From the NCBI RefSeq assembly GCF_029051645.1, contig NZ_JAACFS010000021.1, forward strand, positions 1-64,000: 64,000 nt of DNA. Direction: 5' to 3'. Below are positions 9,300-21,500 of this stretch, one piece after another. This stretch comes from Bradyrhizobium sp. CSA112. GTDB taxonomy: Bacteria; Pseudomonadota; Alphaproteobacteria; Rhizobiales; Xanthobacteraceae. Positions within the stretch are counted from its first letter, which is position 1, and each line of letters begins with the position of its first letter. Below the pieces are notes generated by a model. The model saw only the letters and a list, made by a program, of their open reading frames with translations, made no database searches and was not told the DNA's origin. The translations under genes were made by a program, and so were the position numbers.

Positions 9300-9620
9300 C
9301 GTGTGGTTCGGGCGCCGCGGTGCTGGCGCTAAGTCCTAGAGAAGCGAAGCTTCTCGGGGGCGACGGAGGCAAGAAAGCCGTTCTCCGGGAAGAGCACGAA
9401 GTAAGCCGTAAAGCCATTGCGCAGGGAAGGCCGGAATGCTCCAGCTGCCCTGTATGCTCGTGTGCATTTTTGTTTGCGCAAATCGCACGCGAGACCGCGG
9501 GTGCAGCAAGCACCCGGTCTTCCCTGCGCCCTCTGATTTCGAGGAGGGCAACGAAGATGCAAACCTCGGGCGAAATGCGCTGCGAGAACGAGAAGGCGCA
9601 TCAGCTCTTTGAAGATTGAA
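9300..9620. repeat. Probable multi-copy bradyrhizobial intergenic element
   Basis: This gene-free stretch has no credible coding frame with a start and ribosome site. Its reverse-strand translation (GAGKTGCLLHPRSRV, AFPAQWLYGLLRALPGE) is a phrase I recognise from many spurious small ORFs in Bradyrhizobium genomes, which points to a repeated non-coding element. Only one copy is in this window, so the copy number is from memory and not shown here. The rest of 8964-9768 holds the flanking palindromes and nothing else I can identify. Confidence 0.5.
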
Positions 9621-9635
9621 TCCGAAAGGTCTTCC

Positions 9636-9759
9636 GTCGTCCCTGCGAACGCAGGGACCCATAACCACCGGCCACAATTGCCTTGTGAGATCGTTGTTGT
9701 TTTGCCTTTTTCAACAACAAAAGCCGCGGAGTATGGGTCCCTGCGTTCGCAGGGACGAC
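9636..9759. repeat. 28-bp perfect inverted repeat pair
   Basis: Bases 9636-9663 and 9732-9759 are exact reverse complements over 28 bases, each holding an inner palindrome ccctgcgaacgcaggg, separated by 68 bases. The right arm ends ten bases from the monooxygenase stop codon. It could fold into a strong hairpin terminator for that gene or be a miniature mobile element. Confidence 0.75.
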
Positions 9760-9768
9760 CGAGACAGT

Positions 9769-11385
<1,617 letters not shown>

Positions 11386-11421
11386 GTTTGGGAGCAAGGC
11401 TATCCCGTCTCGTGCCGGCGA

Positions 11422-11460
11422 ACAAACCTGTATCAAGGCGCGGCAGGGTTGCAGGTTTGT
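11422..11460. promoter_or_regulatory. Inverted repeat in the divergent monooxygenase/GMC promoter region
   Basis: The nine-base arms acaaacctg (11422-11430) and caggtttgt (11452-11460) are exact reverse complements, 21 bases apart, centred in the 183-base gap between the two divergent genes. The geometry suits a dimeric regulator or a looped operator. No regulator gene adjoins it. Confidence 0.4.
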
Positions 11461-11568
11461 CCCACCAAGCCCGCCTCGCTCAGCTTTACTGCGGGCCGCA
11501 TCTGCCCCTATCGTGGAACACAGACCGCCCTTAAGGCGACGATAGTTCAGGGAGCGAAGCGAACCACA

Positions 11569-13167
11569 ATGAACGATCCCGTTGACGTCCTGATCATCGG
11601 CGCCGGCGCGTCCGGCGCGGCGGTGGCATGGAGCCTGGCCGAAACCAAGATGCACATTCTCTGTCTCGACCAGGGCGGCTGGATGAAGCCGTCGGAATAT
11701 CCGAGCACCGGGCGCGACTGGGAGGCCAAGTTCTACGGCGAGTGGTCGACCAGTCCGAACATCCGCGGCCGGCCCGAGGACTATCCGATCAACGACGATA
11801 ATTCGCCGATCAAGGTCGTAAACTTCAACGGCGTCGGCGGCTCGACCGTGATGTACACCGCGCATTGGCCGCGGCTGCACCCCTCCGATTTCAAGGTGAA
11901 GACGCTCGATGGCGTCGCTGACGACTGGCCGATCGATTACGATGCACTGACCCCGTTCTTCGAAGAGAACGACCGGATCATGGGCGTCTCGGGCCTGTCG
12001 GGCGATCCGCTGTCGCCGCTGACGCATCCGCCAATGCCGCCGCAGCCGCTCGGACTCTCCGGCCCGCTGATCGGCAAGGCCATGAACAAGCTCGGCTGGC
12101 ACTGGTGGCCGTCGGACACCACGGTCGCGACGATGGATTACGAGGGCCGGGCGCGCTGCATCAATCTCGGCCATTGCACGCCGGCCTGCGCGCAAGGCGC
12201 AAAGGCCTCGACGGATATTACCTATTGGCCGCAGGCAATCCGCGCCGGCGTCGAGCTCAAGACGCATTGCCGCGTGCGCGAGATACTGACCAACGAGCAC
12301 GGCATGGCCTCCGGCGTCGTCTATTACGACAAGGATGGCGTCGAGCAGTTCCAGCCGGCCGAAGTCGTCATCATCGCCTGCAACGGCGTCGGCACGCCGC
12401 GGCTGCTCTTGAACTCGGTTTCCGGCCGCTTCCCGAATGGCCTGGCCAATTCATCAGGCCTGATCGGCAAGAACCTGATGTTCCATCCCTACGCGCAGAT
12501 CTACGGCTTCGTGAAGGAGCCGACCGATAGTAACCGTGCGCCGCCGACCTGCCTCTGGAGCAAGGAATTCTACGACACTGATCTGTCGCGCGGTTTCGTC
12601 CGCGGTTACGGCATCCAGTTCGGCCGCGGCGCCGGGCCGGTGTTCGAAGCTGTCGCGAGCGAGCAGAAAGGCATTTTGCCGTGGGGCGCGGATCATCACC
12701 GCGTGTTCCGCAGGCTCAATGGTCATCGCCTTGCGGTCTCCGCGATCTGCGAGGATCTGCCCGAGGAGCACAACCGCGTCACGCTCGATCCGGTGCTGAA
12801 GGACAGCCATGGCATACCCGCGCCGAAGGTCGACTACACGATCAGCGAGAACAGCCGGAAGATGATGGAGCATGGACTGGCGCGCGGCCGCGAGATTCTC
12901 GAAACCGCCGGCGCGACCGACATCTGCATCAACAACCCTATACCCTGGGGCGGCTGGCATCTGCTCGGCACCGCGCGGATGGGCACTGACCCTGCGCGCT
13001 CCGTGGTCAACGAATGGGGCCGCTCGCACGACGTGAAGAATCTCTTCATCGTCGACGGCAGCGTGTTCGTGACCTCGGGCGGCGTGAACCCGACCTCGAC
13101 CATCCAGGCGATCGCGCTCTACGTCGCCGACCAGATCAAGCAACGCCTTGCCAACCTCTTCGACTGA
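11569..13167 (+). CDS. GMC family FAD-dependent oxidoreductase (gluconate/sorbitol dehydrogenase large-subunit type)
   Basis: A 532-residue flavoprotein that oxidises an alcohol or sugar and passes electrons to a partner. The FAD motif IIGAGASGAAVAW is at residues 8-20. The GMC C-terminal domain shows GWHLLGTARMG, the FAD-binding LFIVDGSVF and GVNPTSTIQA, which carry the active-site His and Asn pair of the family. The open frame extends far upstream to 9616 antisense to the monooxygenase; ATG 11569 is chosen because the Rossmann motif follows immediately. A small-subunit gene starts seven bases downstream, matching the two-subunit organisation of gluconate-2-dehydrogenase-like enzymes. No Tat signal is visible. 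The substrate is unknown. Confidence 0.87.
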   Translation: MNDPVDVLIIGAGASGAAVAWSLAETKMHILCLDQGGWMKPSEYPSTGRDWEAKFYGEWSTSPNIRGRPEDYPINDDNSPIKVVNFNGVGGSTVMYTAHWPRLHPSDFKVKTLDGVADDWPIDYDALTPFFEENDRIMGVSGLSGDPLSPLTHPPMPPQPLGLSGPLIGKAMNKLGWHWWPSDTTVATMDYEGRARCINLGHCTPACAQGAKASTDITYWPQAIRAGVELKTHCRVREILTNEHGMASGVVYYDKDGVEQFQPAEVVIIACNGVGTPRLLLNSVSGRFPNGLANSSGLIGKNLMFHPYAQIYGFVKEPTDSNRAPPTCLWSKEFYDTDLSRGFVRGYGIQFGRGAGPVFEAVASEQKGILPWGADHHRVFRRLNGHRLAVSAICEDLPEEHNRVTLDPVLKDSHGIPAPKVDYTISENSRKMMEHGLARGREILETAGATDICINNPIPWGGWHLLGTARMGTDPARSVVNEWGRSHDVKNLFIVDGSVFVTSGGVNPTSTIQAIALYVADQIKQRLANLFD

Positions 13168-13174
13168 GACCGCC

Positions 13175-13624
13175 ATGTCCGCAGCCAATGAACTGACTTC
13201 AGCCCAGCGCGACGATCTCCGCATCGTCGCGGCGATGATCATTCCCGCCAGCGACGAGTACAAGGTGCCCGGCGCGGACGATCCTGCGATCCAGGCCGAC
13301 ATGCTGGCGACGCTCGGCCGCGACGCCGCGCTGGTGGCGCAGGCGCTCGATCATCTCGCGCGTCTGGCCGGCAAGCCGCTGGCCGAACTCGATGCGGCCA
13401 AACGCGATGCGATCGCGAAGAAGTTCCGTGCGACAGGCGGCGTCGCGGCGGCCACACTCGTCCGCGTCGTCCTGCAATGCTACTACCGCGACGACCGCGT
13501 GCTGCGCTCGCTCGGGCTCGAGCTGCGCGCGCCGTTCCCGAAAGGCTATGCGCTGGAGCAGGGCGACTGGTCGCTGCTCGATCCCGTCAAGGCGCGGCCG
13601 GCGAAGCTCCGCCGGGCGCCGTAG
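13175..13624 (+). CDS. Gluconate 2-dehydrogenase subunit 3 family small subunit
   Basis: A 149-residue partner of the GMC oxidoreductase immediately upstream (seven-base gap). The family stabilises or exports the catalytic flavoprotein. The N-terminus LTSAQRDDLRIVAAMIIPASDEYKVPGA is the typical beginning of the mature family fold. Many relatives start with a Tat signal that carries the complex to the periplasm. This one has none, so the pair is more likely cytoplasmic or exported in another way. No cytochrome subunit follows. Confidence 0.7.
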   Translation: MSAANELTSAQRDDLRIVAAMIIPASDEYKVPGADDPAIQADMLATLGRDAALVAQALDHLARLAGKPLAELDAAKRDAIAKKFRATGGVAAATLVRVVLQCYYRDDRVLRSLGLELRAPFPKGYALEQGDWSLLDPVKARPAKLRRAP

Positions 13625-13650
13625 TTCTATTGCATCATGGCCGTTCAAAC

Positions 13651-13750
13651 CCTCATCCTGAGGAGCCCGCGGAGCGGGCGTCTCGAAGGATGTAGGCCAC
13701 AGACGGGCCTCATGGTTCGAGACGCGCTGCGCGCTCCTCACCATGAGGGG
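13651..13750. repeat. Palindromic intergenic repeat, ctcatcctgagga family
   Basis: Left arms cctcatcctgagga and gtctcgaagga pair with ggttcgagacgc and gctcctcaccatgagggg. The same family recurs at 27181 and 40597. Here it separates the GMC small-subunit gene from the protease gene and may end the former transcript. Confidence 0.75.
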
Positions 13751-13852
13751 CTTCTATCGCAGTACGACTGGCGGGCCGGCCCTGCGCCGGATACGGGCAT
13801 CTTGCGCAGGCGGTTCCCGGTCACCATCTGATGAGACCGAAGGAATCTCGCC

Positions 13853-14878
13853 ATGTTGGATTTTGCCTCAGATATCGCCGATGACGACCTGTCATCGCGA
13901 ACGGCCGAGCCTGCCCGGGACAATGACCAGGTTTTGCTCGATGCTTACTCCAATGCCGTGATCGACGTGACCGAACGCGTCGGTCCCGCGGTCGTGCGCG
14001 TCGAAACCGGACCGAAGGTGCGTACCGTGCGCGAGCGCGGCGGACTCGGCTCTGGCATCGTCATCTCGCCCGATGGTCTCGTGCTGACCAACAGTCACGT
14101 AGTCGGCTCATCGAAAGAGATCAGGCTGCGTGACATCGAAGGGTTTGTCACCGACGCCCATGTCCTCGGCGTCGATCCCGACACCGACCTCGCATTGTTG
14201 CGGGCCGACGGCGCGCGCGATCTGCACTACGCCTCGCTCGGCAATTCGAAGAGCCTGCGCCGCGGCCAACTCGTGGTCGCGATCGGCAACCCGCTCGGCT
14301 TCGAATCGACCGTGACCGCCGGCGTGGTGTCGGCGCTCGGCCGTTCGATCCGCTCGGTGAGCGGACGGACCATCGAGGACGTGATTCAGACCGACGCCGC
14401 GCTCAATCCTGGCAATTCCGGCGGACCGCTGGTGTCATCGGCCGCTGAAGTGATCGGCATCAATACCGCCATCATCAGCGGCGCGCAGGGCATCTGCTTT
14501 GCGGTCGCCAGCAACACCGCGCAGTTCGTGCTGTCCGAGATCATCCGCCACGGCTATGTCCGCCGAGCCTATATCGGCGTCGCCGGACAGACCGCGCCAA
14601 TCCCGCGGCGGCATGCTGTGGTCGCCGGCGTCGACAACAAGTTGGGCGCGCTGCTGGCGCAGATCGAGCCGGACAGCCCGGCGGCAAAGGCCGGCCTGTT
14701 GCCGGGTGACGTCGTGATCAAGCTCGACGGCGTCGAGATCAACGGTGTCGACGATCTGATCCGCGCCCTCGACCGCGACCGCATCGGCCGCACGCTTTCG
14801 ATGGACGTGCTGCGGATGGGCCGCCTGCGCGCGATCGACATTCATCCGGTGGAAAGGAAGCCCGCCGCGCGGCAGTGA
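13853..14878 (+). CDS. HtrA/DegP-like trypsin-fold serine protease with PDZ domain
   Basis: A 341-residue protease. The catalytic triad is visible as NSHVV (His82), DTDLALL (Asp112) and NPGNSGGPL (Ser189). One PDZ domain follows (about 235-335, including PAAKAGLLPGDVVIKLDGVEI). Typical DegP proteins have a signal peptide and two PDZ domains. This one has one PDZ and an acidic, polar N-terminus (MLDFASDIADDD) with no signal or membrane anchor, so it appears cytoplasmic. Repeats flank it on both sides, suggesting it is transcribed alone. Confidence 0.87.
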   Translation: MLDFASDIADDDLSSRTAEPARDNDQVLLDAYSNAVIDVTERVGPAVVRVETGPKVRTVRERGGLGSGIVISPDGLVLTNSHVVGSSKEIRLRDIEGFVTDAHVLGVDPDTDLALLRADGARDLHYASLGNSKSLRRGQLVVAIGNPLGFESTVTAGVVSALGRSIRSVSGRTIEDVIQTDAALNPGNSGGPLVSSAAEVIGINTAIISGAQGICFAVASNTAQFVLSEIIRHGYVRRAYIGVAGQTAPIPRRHAVVAGVDNKLGALLAQIEPDSPAAKAGLLPGDVVIKLDGVEINGVDDLIRALDRDRIGRTLSMDVLRMGRLRAIDIHPVERKPAARQ

Positions 14879-14900
14879 CGATTGCGGCGCCGAGCGCTGC

Positions 14901-15034
14901 TCACCCTCTCCCCTTGTGGGAGAGGGTGGATCGACGCCGCGTAGCGGCGGCGAGACGGGTGAGGGGTCTGTCTCTGCGGATGCAGACCCCTCATCCGGCG
15001 CTTCGCGCCACCTTCTCCCACAAGGGGAGAAGGA
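14901..15034. repeat. Palindromic intergenic repeat, tcaccctctccccttgtggg family
   Basis: Outer arms cctctccccttgtgggagagg and ccttctcccacaaggggagaagg, with inner arms around gacgggtgaggggtctg / cagacccctcat, form a large hairpin between two genes that converge. It can plausibly end transcription from both sides. Confidence 0.75.
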
Positions 15035-15051
15035 AGAGACGGAGCTCGATG

Positions 15052-15834
15052 CTACTGCCGCAGCGCCGCCAGCAGTTCGTCGGGCGCTTCGACCATCATC
15101 ATGTGGCCGGCGCCCGGCAGCACCACGGTGCGGGCGTTCGGTGTTGCCGCCGCCAGCGTCTTGCCGGCCTTGGCGGGCGTCATCATGTCGCGCTCGCCGA
15201 GAATGAAGGTCGCGGGCACCTTGACCTGGGCCGCTGCCGCGAGCGCGTTCTGATAGGAGTTGCAGGCGTTGAGATCGTTGTAGAGCACGCCAGGACGCGT
15301 CTGCTGCAGCACGCGCTGTGCGCCCTGATGCATCCAAAGTCCCGGCGCGAGGCTGCCGCCGAGTTCGGCCTTGAAGCCAAGGCCCCAGATCGAGACCATG
15401 TTGATGGCATCGGGATTGTTGACCTCGGCGGCCTTGAGCAGATCCGGCCCGACGGTCATCGTGGCGGCGGTGCCGATCAAACTGAGACCGGAGACCTTGC
15501 CGGGATGCCGCGCGGAAGTCTCGAGCGCGATCAGCGATCCCATGGAATGACCGACCAGCTTGGCCTTGGCCGCGCCGGCGGCATCGAGCAGCGCGGCAGT
15601 CCAGTCGGCCATGTCGGCGACGGTCGGCAGCGGTGCGCCGGAAGAGCGGCCGTGTGCCGGCAGGTCTGGCGCCAGCACGGAATAGCCGTGATGCGCAAAC
15701 CATCGGCTGTGCAGCGCCCAGGTCGAATGATCGAATCCGGCGCCGTGCAGCATCACCACCGCGGGCAGCGACGGATCGAACGGACGGCCGCCGGTGGCGA
15801 CAAAGACATCAGCACCATTGACGGAGAGCCGCAT
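15052..15834 (-). CDS. Alpha/beta hydrolase
   Basis: A 260-residue hydrolase. The nucleophile elbow is GHSMGS (Ser97), the oxyanion region is MLHGAGFDHSTW, and a catalytic Asp/His pair is likely at GERDMMTP and GAGHMMM. It starts three bases after the metY stop, so the two are translated from one message. It is last in the minus-strand run that begins with nicA at 22583. It could hydrolyse an ester, lactone or amide, and nothing fixes the substrate. Confidence 0.82.
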   Translation of the reverse strand: MRLSVNGADVFVATGGRPFDPSLPAVVMLHGAGFDHSTWALHSRWFAHHGYSVLAPDLPAHGRSSGAPLPTVADMADWTAALLDAAGAAKAKLVGHSMGSLIALETSARHPGKVSGLSLIGTAATMTVGPDLLKAAEVNNPDAINMVSIWGLGFKAELGGSLAPGLWMHQGAQRVLQQTRPGVLYNDLNACNSYQNALAAAAQVKVPATFILGERDMMTPAKAGKTLAAATPNARTVVLPGAGHMMMVEAPDELLAALRQ

Positions 15835-15837
15835 GGT

Positions 15838-17133
15838 TCAAACCTTCTGCGATGCGCGGAGCGCCTGGCCGAGATCGTCGATGATGTCGGAGACGGTTTC
15901 GATGCCGACCGACAGCCGCACCAGCTCCTCGCCGACCCCTGCCGCCTTCAATTGTGCTGCGTCCATCTGCTGATGCGTGGTGCTGGCGGGATGAATCACT
16001 AGCGTCTTGGCGTCGCCGACATTGGCGAGATGGCTGATCATTCGCAACGATTCGATGAATTTTTTGCCCGCCGCGCGGCCGCCCTTGATGCCAAAAGAGA
16101 CGATCGATCCGGCGCCGCGCGGCAGCAGCCGCTTCGCGAGCTGATGATCTAATTGATTCTCAAGCGCCGGGTGCAGCACCCAGTCGACGGCCTTGTTGGC
16201 GGTGAGCGCCTCAAGCACCGCGAGCGTGTTGCTCATGTGGCGTTCCATGCGAACGCCCAGCGTCTCGACGCCCTGCAGCAATTGGAAAGCGTTGGTCGGC
16301 GACAGGCACGCGCCGAAGTCGCGCAGGCCTTCGGTGCGCGCGCGCATGATGAAGGCGGCCTTGCCGAATTGCTCGTCGAAGACGATGCCGTGATAACCGG
16401 CATAAGGCTCGGTAAGCTGAGGAAATTTGCCGGAAGCATGCCAGTCGAACCGCCCGCCGTCGACGATGACGCCGCCGATCGCAATGCCGTGGCCGCCGAT
16501 CCATTTGGTCGCGGAATTCATCACGAGATCGGCGCCGAGCTCGATCGGCCGGCTCAGGAACGGCGTCGCAAAGGTATTGTCGATCAGAAGCGGAATCTTG
16601 GCGTCATGCGCGATCTGGGCGACCGCCGGAATATCCAGCACTTCCATCCCGGGATTGCCGATGGTCTCGCCGATCACGAGCCGCGTATTCGGCTTGATGG
16701 CGGCGCGGAATTCATCGAGCGCACGCGGCTTGACGAAGGTCGTCGTGATGCCGAAGCGCGGCAGCGTGTGCGCCAGCAGGTTGATGGTGCCGCCATAGAG
16801 TGAAGCGGAGGCCACGATGTGATCGCCGGCGTTCAGGATCGTTGCGATCGCCAGATGCATCGCGGCCATGCCGCTCGCGGTGCAGATCGCGCCGACGCCG
16901 GCTTCGAGCGCGGCGAGCCGCTCCTCGAGCACCGCCGTCGTGGGGTTGGAAATGCGGGTGTAGATGTGCCCGGCGCGCTCGAGGTTGAACAGCGCCGCGG
17001 CGTGATCGGAATCCTGGAACACGTAGGACGTGGTCTGGTAGATCGGAACCGCGCGGGCGCCGGTTGCGGGATCCGGGCGCTGGCCGGCATGCAGGCTGAG
17101 GGTTTCGAAAGCAGGCGGCTTGGGTGCGGGCAT
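15838..17133 (-). CDS. metY: O-acetylhomoserine sulfhydrylase / aminocarboxypropyltransferase
   Basis: A 431-residue cytoplasmic PLP enzyme that joins O-acetylhomoserine and sulfide (or methanethiol) to give homocysteine (or methionine). The opening [20 protein letters not shown] is characteristic of this branch, and the PLP Lys lies in [11 protein letters not shown] (Lys210). The length matches MetY (about 430), longer than cystathionine gamma-synthase (about 385). It is 45 bases after pncB and three before the hydrolase. Whether it belongs functionally to the nicotinate operon or simply sits downstream is unclear. Confidence 0.9.
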   Translation of the reverse strand: MPAPKPPAFETLSLHAGQRPDPATGARAVPIYQTTSYVFQDSDHAAALFNLERAGHIYTRISNPTTAVLEERLAALEAGVGAICTASGMAAMHLAIATILNAGDHIVASASLYGGTINLLAHTLPRFGITTTFVKPRALDEFRAAIKPNTRLVIGETIGNPGMEVLDIPAVAQIAHDAKIPLLIDNTFATPFLSRPIELGADLVMNSATKWIGGHGIAIGGVIVDGGRFDWHASGKFPQLTEPYAGYHGIVFDEQFGKAAFIMRARTEGLRDFGACLSPTNAFQLLQGVETLGVRMERHMSNTLAVLEALTANKAVDWVLHPALENQLDHQLAKRLLPRGAGSIVSFGIKGGRAAGKKFIESLRMISHLANVGDAKTLVIHPASTTHQQMDAAQLKAAGVGEELVRLSVGIETVSDIIDDLGQALRASQKV

Positions 17134-17178
17134 GCGGGGCTCGTCAAATCAACGGGTGGCGGGAAGGTATTTGATAGC

Positions 17179-18483
17179 TCAGACGTGCACGGCGGTGCGG
17201 ACGCGTCCGGCATTGCCGAACACGCGCAAGTAACGTTCGATCTCGGATGGCGTGCCGGTCGCCTTCTCGGGATTATCAGACAGCTTGACCGCCGGCCGAC
17301 CGTCAACCGACGTCACCTTGCAGACCAGCGAAATCGGATCGAGATCGGCAGATCCATCCGGTGCGCAACCGACGAAATCATTGGTGAGATTGGTGCCCCA
17401 GCCGAACGAGATGCGGACGCGTCCGGCGAAGTGCCGATAGGTCTCCTCGATCGAGTCGACATCCATGCCGTCGGAGAACACCAGCAGCTTCTCCCGGGGA
17501 TCGCGGCCCTTCTGCTTCCACCATTTGATGATCTCTTCGCCTGCCGTGATCGGCGGCGCGCTGTCCGGGCGAAAGCCGGTCCAGTCAGCGACCCAGTCCG
17601 GCGCGTCGCGCAAAAACACCTTGGTGCCGAAGGCGTCGGGCAGGGCGATCAGGAGGTTGCCACCGTAGGTGTGACGCCACTGGTCGAGAATGCGATAGGG
17701 CGCCCAGCGCAATTCCTCGTCTGAGTTCGCCAGTGCCGCTGCGACCATCGGCAGTTCATGCGCGTTGGTTCCGATCGCTTCGAGATCGTTGTCCATGGCG
17801 AGCAGCACGTTGGAGGTGCCGGTGAAGGAGGGACCGAGGCCCTCCTTGACCGCCTCGACGCACCAGCGCTGCCACAGATGGCCGTGGCGGCGGCGCGTGC
17901 CGAAGTCCGACAGGCGCAAGCCTTCAAGCTTGCGCAGGCGTTCGACCTTGGACCACAGCTTGGCCTTGGCGCGCGCGTAGAGCACGTCGAGCACGAAGCG
18001 TCCCTGTCCTTTGGTCGCCTGGCGCGAGCGCAGCTCGTTCATGATCGCGAGCGCCGGGATCTCCCACATCGTGGTGTGGGTCCACGGTCCGTGGAAGTGC
18101 AGTTCGTATTGGCCGTCGACCTTGTTGAGCTCGTATTCGGGCAGGCGGAAGTTGGCGAGCCAGTGGATGAAGTCGGGCGAGAACATCTGGGTCTTGCCGT
18201 AGAACGTATTACCGGCGAGCCAGATCAGTTCCTTCTTGGTGAAGCGAATGGTCCGCGCATGGTCGAGCTGCGCACGCAACTCGCCCTCGTCGATGATCTC
18301 GGCCAGGCGGACCTGCTTGGTGCGATTGATCACCGAAAAGGTGACGCGCTGATCCGGATAAAACTCGCGGATCATCTGCAGCATCAGGAGCTTGTAAAAA
18401 TCGGTATCGAGCAGGCTGCGCACGATCGGATCGAGCCGCCAGCCATGGTTATAGGTTCGGGACGCAATGTCGGTAACTGCCAT
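17179..18483 (-). CDS. pncB: Nicotinate phosphoribosyltransferase
   Basis: A 434-residue cytoplasmic enzyme that couples nicotinate to phosphoribosyl pyrophosphate, using ATP, to give nicotinate mononucleotide for NAD salvage. Family hallmarks are [15 protein letters not shown] near the N-terminus, FGTRRRH in the middle and the phosphate-binding stretch [11 protein letters not shown] near the C-terminus. Its length is normal for proteobacterial PncB. It lies 69 bases downstream of nicB on the same strand with no obvious terminator, so one operon contains both a nicotinate-consuming catabolic enzyme and the salvage enzyme for the same substrate. Confidence 0.95.
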   Translation of the reverse strand: MAVTDIASRTYNHGWRLDPIVRSLLDTDFYKLLMLQMIREFYPDQRVTFSVINRTKQVRLAEIIDEGELRAQLDHARTIRFTKKELIWLAGNTFYGKTQMFSPDFIHWLANFRLPEYELNKVDGQYELHFHGPWTHTTMWEIPALAIMNELRSRQATKGQGRFVLDVLYARAKAKLWSKVERLRKLEGLRLSDFGTRRRHGHLWQRWCVEAVKEGLGPSFTGTSNVLLAMDNDLEAIGTNAHELPMVAAALANSDEELRWAPYRILDQWRHTYGGNLLIALPDAFGTKVFLRDAPDWVADWTGFRPDSAPPITAGEEIIKWWKQKGRDPREKLLVFSDGMDVDSIEETYRHFAGRVRISFGWGTNLTNDFVGCAPDGSADLDPISLVCKVTSVDGRPAVKLSDNPEKATGTPSEIERYLRVFGNAGRVRTAVHV

Positions 18484-18552
18484 GGCGGAACTCTACCGTG
18501 CCGGGGGCCGCCCAACCAGTGGGTTTTGGCGGCGGCATGGCTGGTCAGCGCG

Positions 18553-21500
18553 CTATTCCTGCCGGATACGGCTAATCGCAGCCTGGACATCGGTCCAGGC
18601 CGGCTTGTCCGGGGCAAATTGCCGGCGGAGATAGGTGGCCAGTTCCGCGATCTGGCTGTCGGTCAGGCTGTCCTTGAAGGCCGGCATATAGCCGAGGTCG
18701 GTTGTCGCCGGCTTCGCGATGCCGTGCAGGATGACCTGGATCAGATTGTCAGGTGCAGTGCTGTGCAGATTGCTGTTCAGCGCCAGCGACGGGCGGCTGC
18801 CGAACAGCGGCGCGCCGCCGACCTCGTGGCATACCGCGCAGGCTCCCTGATAGATCCGGGCGCCGACGCCTGTGGCCACCGAGGCGCGCGTGCCCGTCGA
18901 GGATTCCAGTCTCGCGGCGAGCGCTTCCTGCGCCGCTCGGTCCATGGAAATCTCGTTAAACGAAGCGAGATAGACCGCCATCGCGCGGATGTCGGAATCC
19001 GGAAGCGCAGCAAGCTCCTTCACCACGGGCGCCATCGGCCCGGCGGCGACGCCGTGAAAGCGCGACTCGCCGGTTCGCAAATAAGCGTAAAGCTCGTCCT
19101 CGCTCCACGGAATCGGCGCTTGCGACAGCGATGTCAACGCCGGCGCTTCCCAGCCTTCCGCGAATCCGCCGGCGAGGTAGGCGTTCGCCTTCTCTGCGCC
19201 GAGCGCATTGCGCGGCGAGTGACAGGCGCTGCAATGGCCGAGGCCTTCGACCAGATAGGCGCCGCGATTCCATGTTTCGGATTTGGCCGGATCGGGCTGA
19301 AAGACAGCGGGCTGGTGGAACAGCGCGTTCCACCCTGCCATCAGCGGGCGAAGGTTGAACGGAAACGCTATCACGTTCTGCGGCGTCCCCGCGCGCACTG
19401 GCGCCTGCGCCATCAGATAGGCATAGAGCGCCTGCATGTCGGCGTCGCTCGCCTTGGCGAAATGCGGATAGGGAAATGCCGGATAGAGATGCCGGCCGTC
19501 GCGATGAATGCCCTCGCGCATCGCGCGCTCGAAGGCGGGATAGGACCATGCGCCGATTCCAGTTTCGACATCCGGCGTGATGTTGGTCGCGTAGATCGTT
19601 CCGAACGGCGTTTGTAGCGGACGCCCGCCGGCGTTGAGCAGGCCGTTCGCTGAGGTGTGGCAGACCGCACAGTCGCCGAGCGCAGCGAGTTGCTGACCGC
19701 GAGCGATGGTCGCAGCGGAATAGACCGAGGCATCGGGCCGTGCGATCGGCGCGATAGCGCGCCACGGCAGCACGGCCGCGCCGATGCCGATCGCGGCGGC
19801 GCAGAGCGCGGCGGCGGTGGCAAACACGCCGCGCCGTCCGGCAAAAGGATTCTGCCATCTGCTTAAGTCGGGCCGCGATTCCGGCGGCGGCAACGCCTCC
19901 GGTGCTGCTAGTTCCTCGCCGCGTAATCCCCGAAGGATGCGTTCCGGCGTGAACGGCAATTCGCGAAAGCGCACACCGGTCGCATCAAAGATCGCGTTGG
20001 CGATCGCGGCCGCGCTGGGGACCGAGGCAGACTCGCCGACGCCGAGCGGCGGCTGATCCTGGCGCGGCAGCATCAAGACATCGATGTCCGGCACTTCTGG
20101 AAACTTGATAATGGGGTAGGCGCCCCATTCCCGCGCTGTCACCGAGGTGCGGTCGAACGAGACTTCCTCCATCAGCGCGCGGCTGGTCGACTGGATGACG
20201 TTGCCATGGATCTGGTGGCGGACGCCGTCCGGGTTGATCATCAGGCCGGAGTCCTGACCCGCCACGACACGCGTGACGCTGACATCGCCGGTTGCCTTGT
20301 TGACGGCGACGTCGGCGATCCACGCGGACCACGCCGCGCCATAGCCCGGAAACTTGCTGTGCACATAAAGCGCATAGGCAAAACCGCGCCCGCGCACGAT
20401 ATCGCCTTCGGCCTCTTTCTCCTGCCGCACCGGTCGCGGCTTCCAGCCGGCGCGCTCGGCCACCGCATTGACGAGATCGACGGCGCGCGTGTCCTTCAGA
20501 TAGCGCAGACGGTATTCGATTGGATCGATGCCGGCCTCGCTAGCGCATTCGTCGATCCAGGATTCATGCGCAAACGTGTTCGGCAGCGCCGAGACGCCGC
20601 GGAGCCACGAGGCACGCGCGATGGGCGGCATGTCGTTCGCCACCACGCGCAGATTCTCGTAGTCGTAGGGCGGGATTGCGGTGCGGTCTCCCATCTCGAA
20701 GATGGCCGGCGTATGCGGGACGGCGCCGGTCAGCAGCAACGCCAGCGTCGGCGCGCCGTTCGATGGATAACGCGTCGCGAAATCATAGCCGGCTACGCTG
20801 CCGTCGGCGTTCAGCCCGCCATCGACGTCCATCAACTGCGCGGTACCCTTCGGCTCCCACGCATGCTCCTGCTCCCGCGTCAACTGCACGCGCACCGGGC
20901 GGCCGACGGCACGCGACAGCAGCACCGCGTCGGCGGAAACGTCATCGGCGCAATTGCGGCCGTAGCAGCCGGCAGCTTCCAGCCGGATCACTTCGATTTC
21001 AGCTTCGCGCCGGTGGATCAGCCGCGCCAGATCGGTGCGCAGATGATGCGGGTTCTGCGTGCCGGACCAGACCCTGGTGTGATCGTCCTGATAATCAGCG
21101 ACCGCGCAGGACGGGCCGATCGAGGCGTGCATCTGGTACGGCCAGACATAGGTTCGCGGCATCGGCTTGGCGGCACCGGCAATCGCGGCATCGACGTCGC
21201 CCTTGTTGATCAGCGTGCGCGGCGTCGACGGATTGGCGCGCAGCGCGGTCTCGATGTCCTTCAGGTCGGGCAGCGTCGGCACCGGCTTCCAGCTCACCTT
21301 GAGATGGGCGGCAGCCTTGATCGCATTCTCCTCACGCTCGGCGACGACGCCGACGAAGTCGCCGATCCTGACGACGGCGACGAGACCGGGGATGTCGCGC
21401 ACCGAGGCCTCATCCACCGCGATCAGACTGTTGCCGATGAAGTCACCGACATCGACGCCGGCATAGGGCGGTCGCACCACGCGGCCGTGCAGCATGCCTG

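Noticed and set aside
11386-12300. Upstream extension of the monooxygenase frame
   Set aside because: It is antisense to the conserved GMC coding sequence; the true N-terminus is fixed by the FAD motif near 11385.
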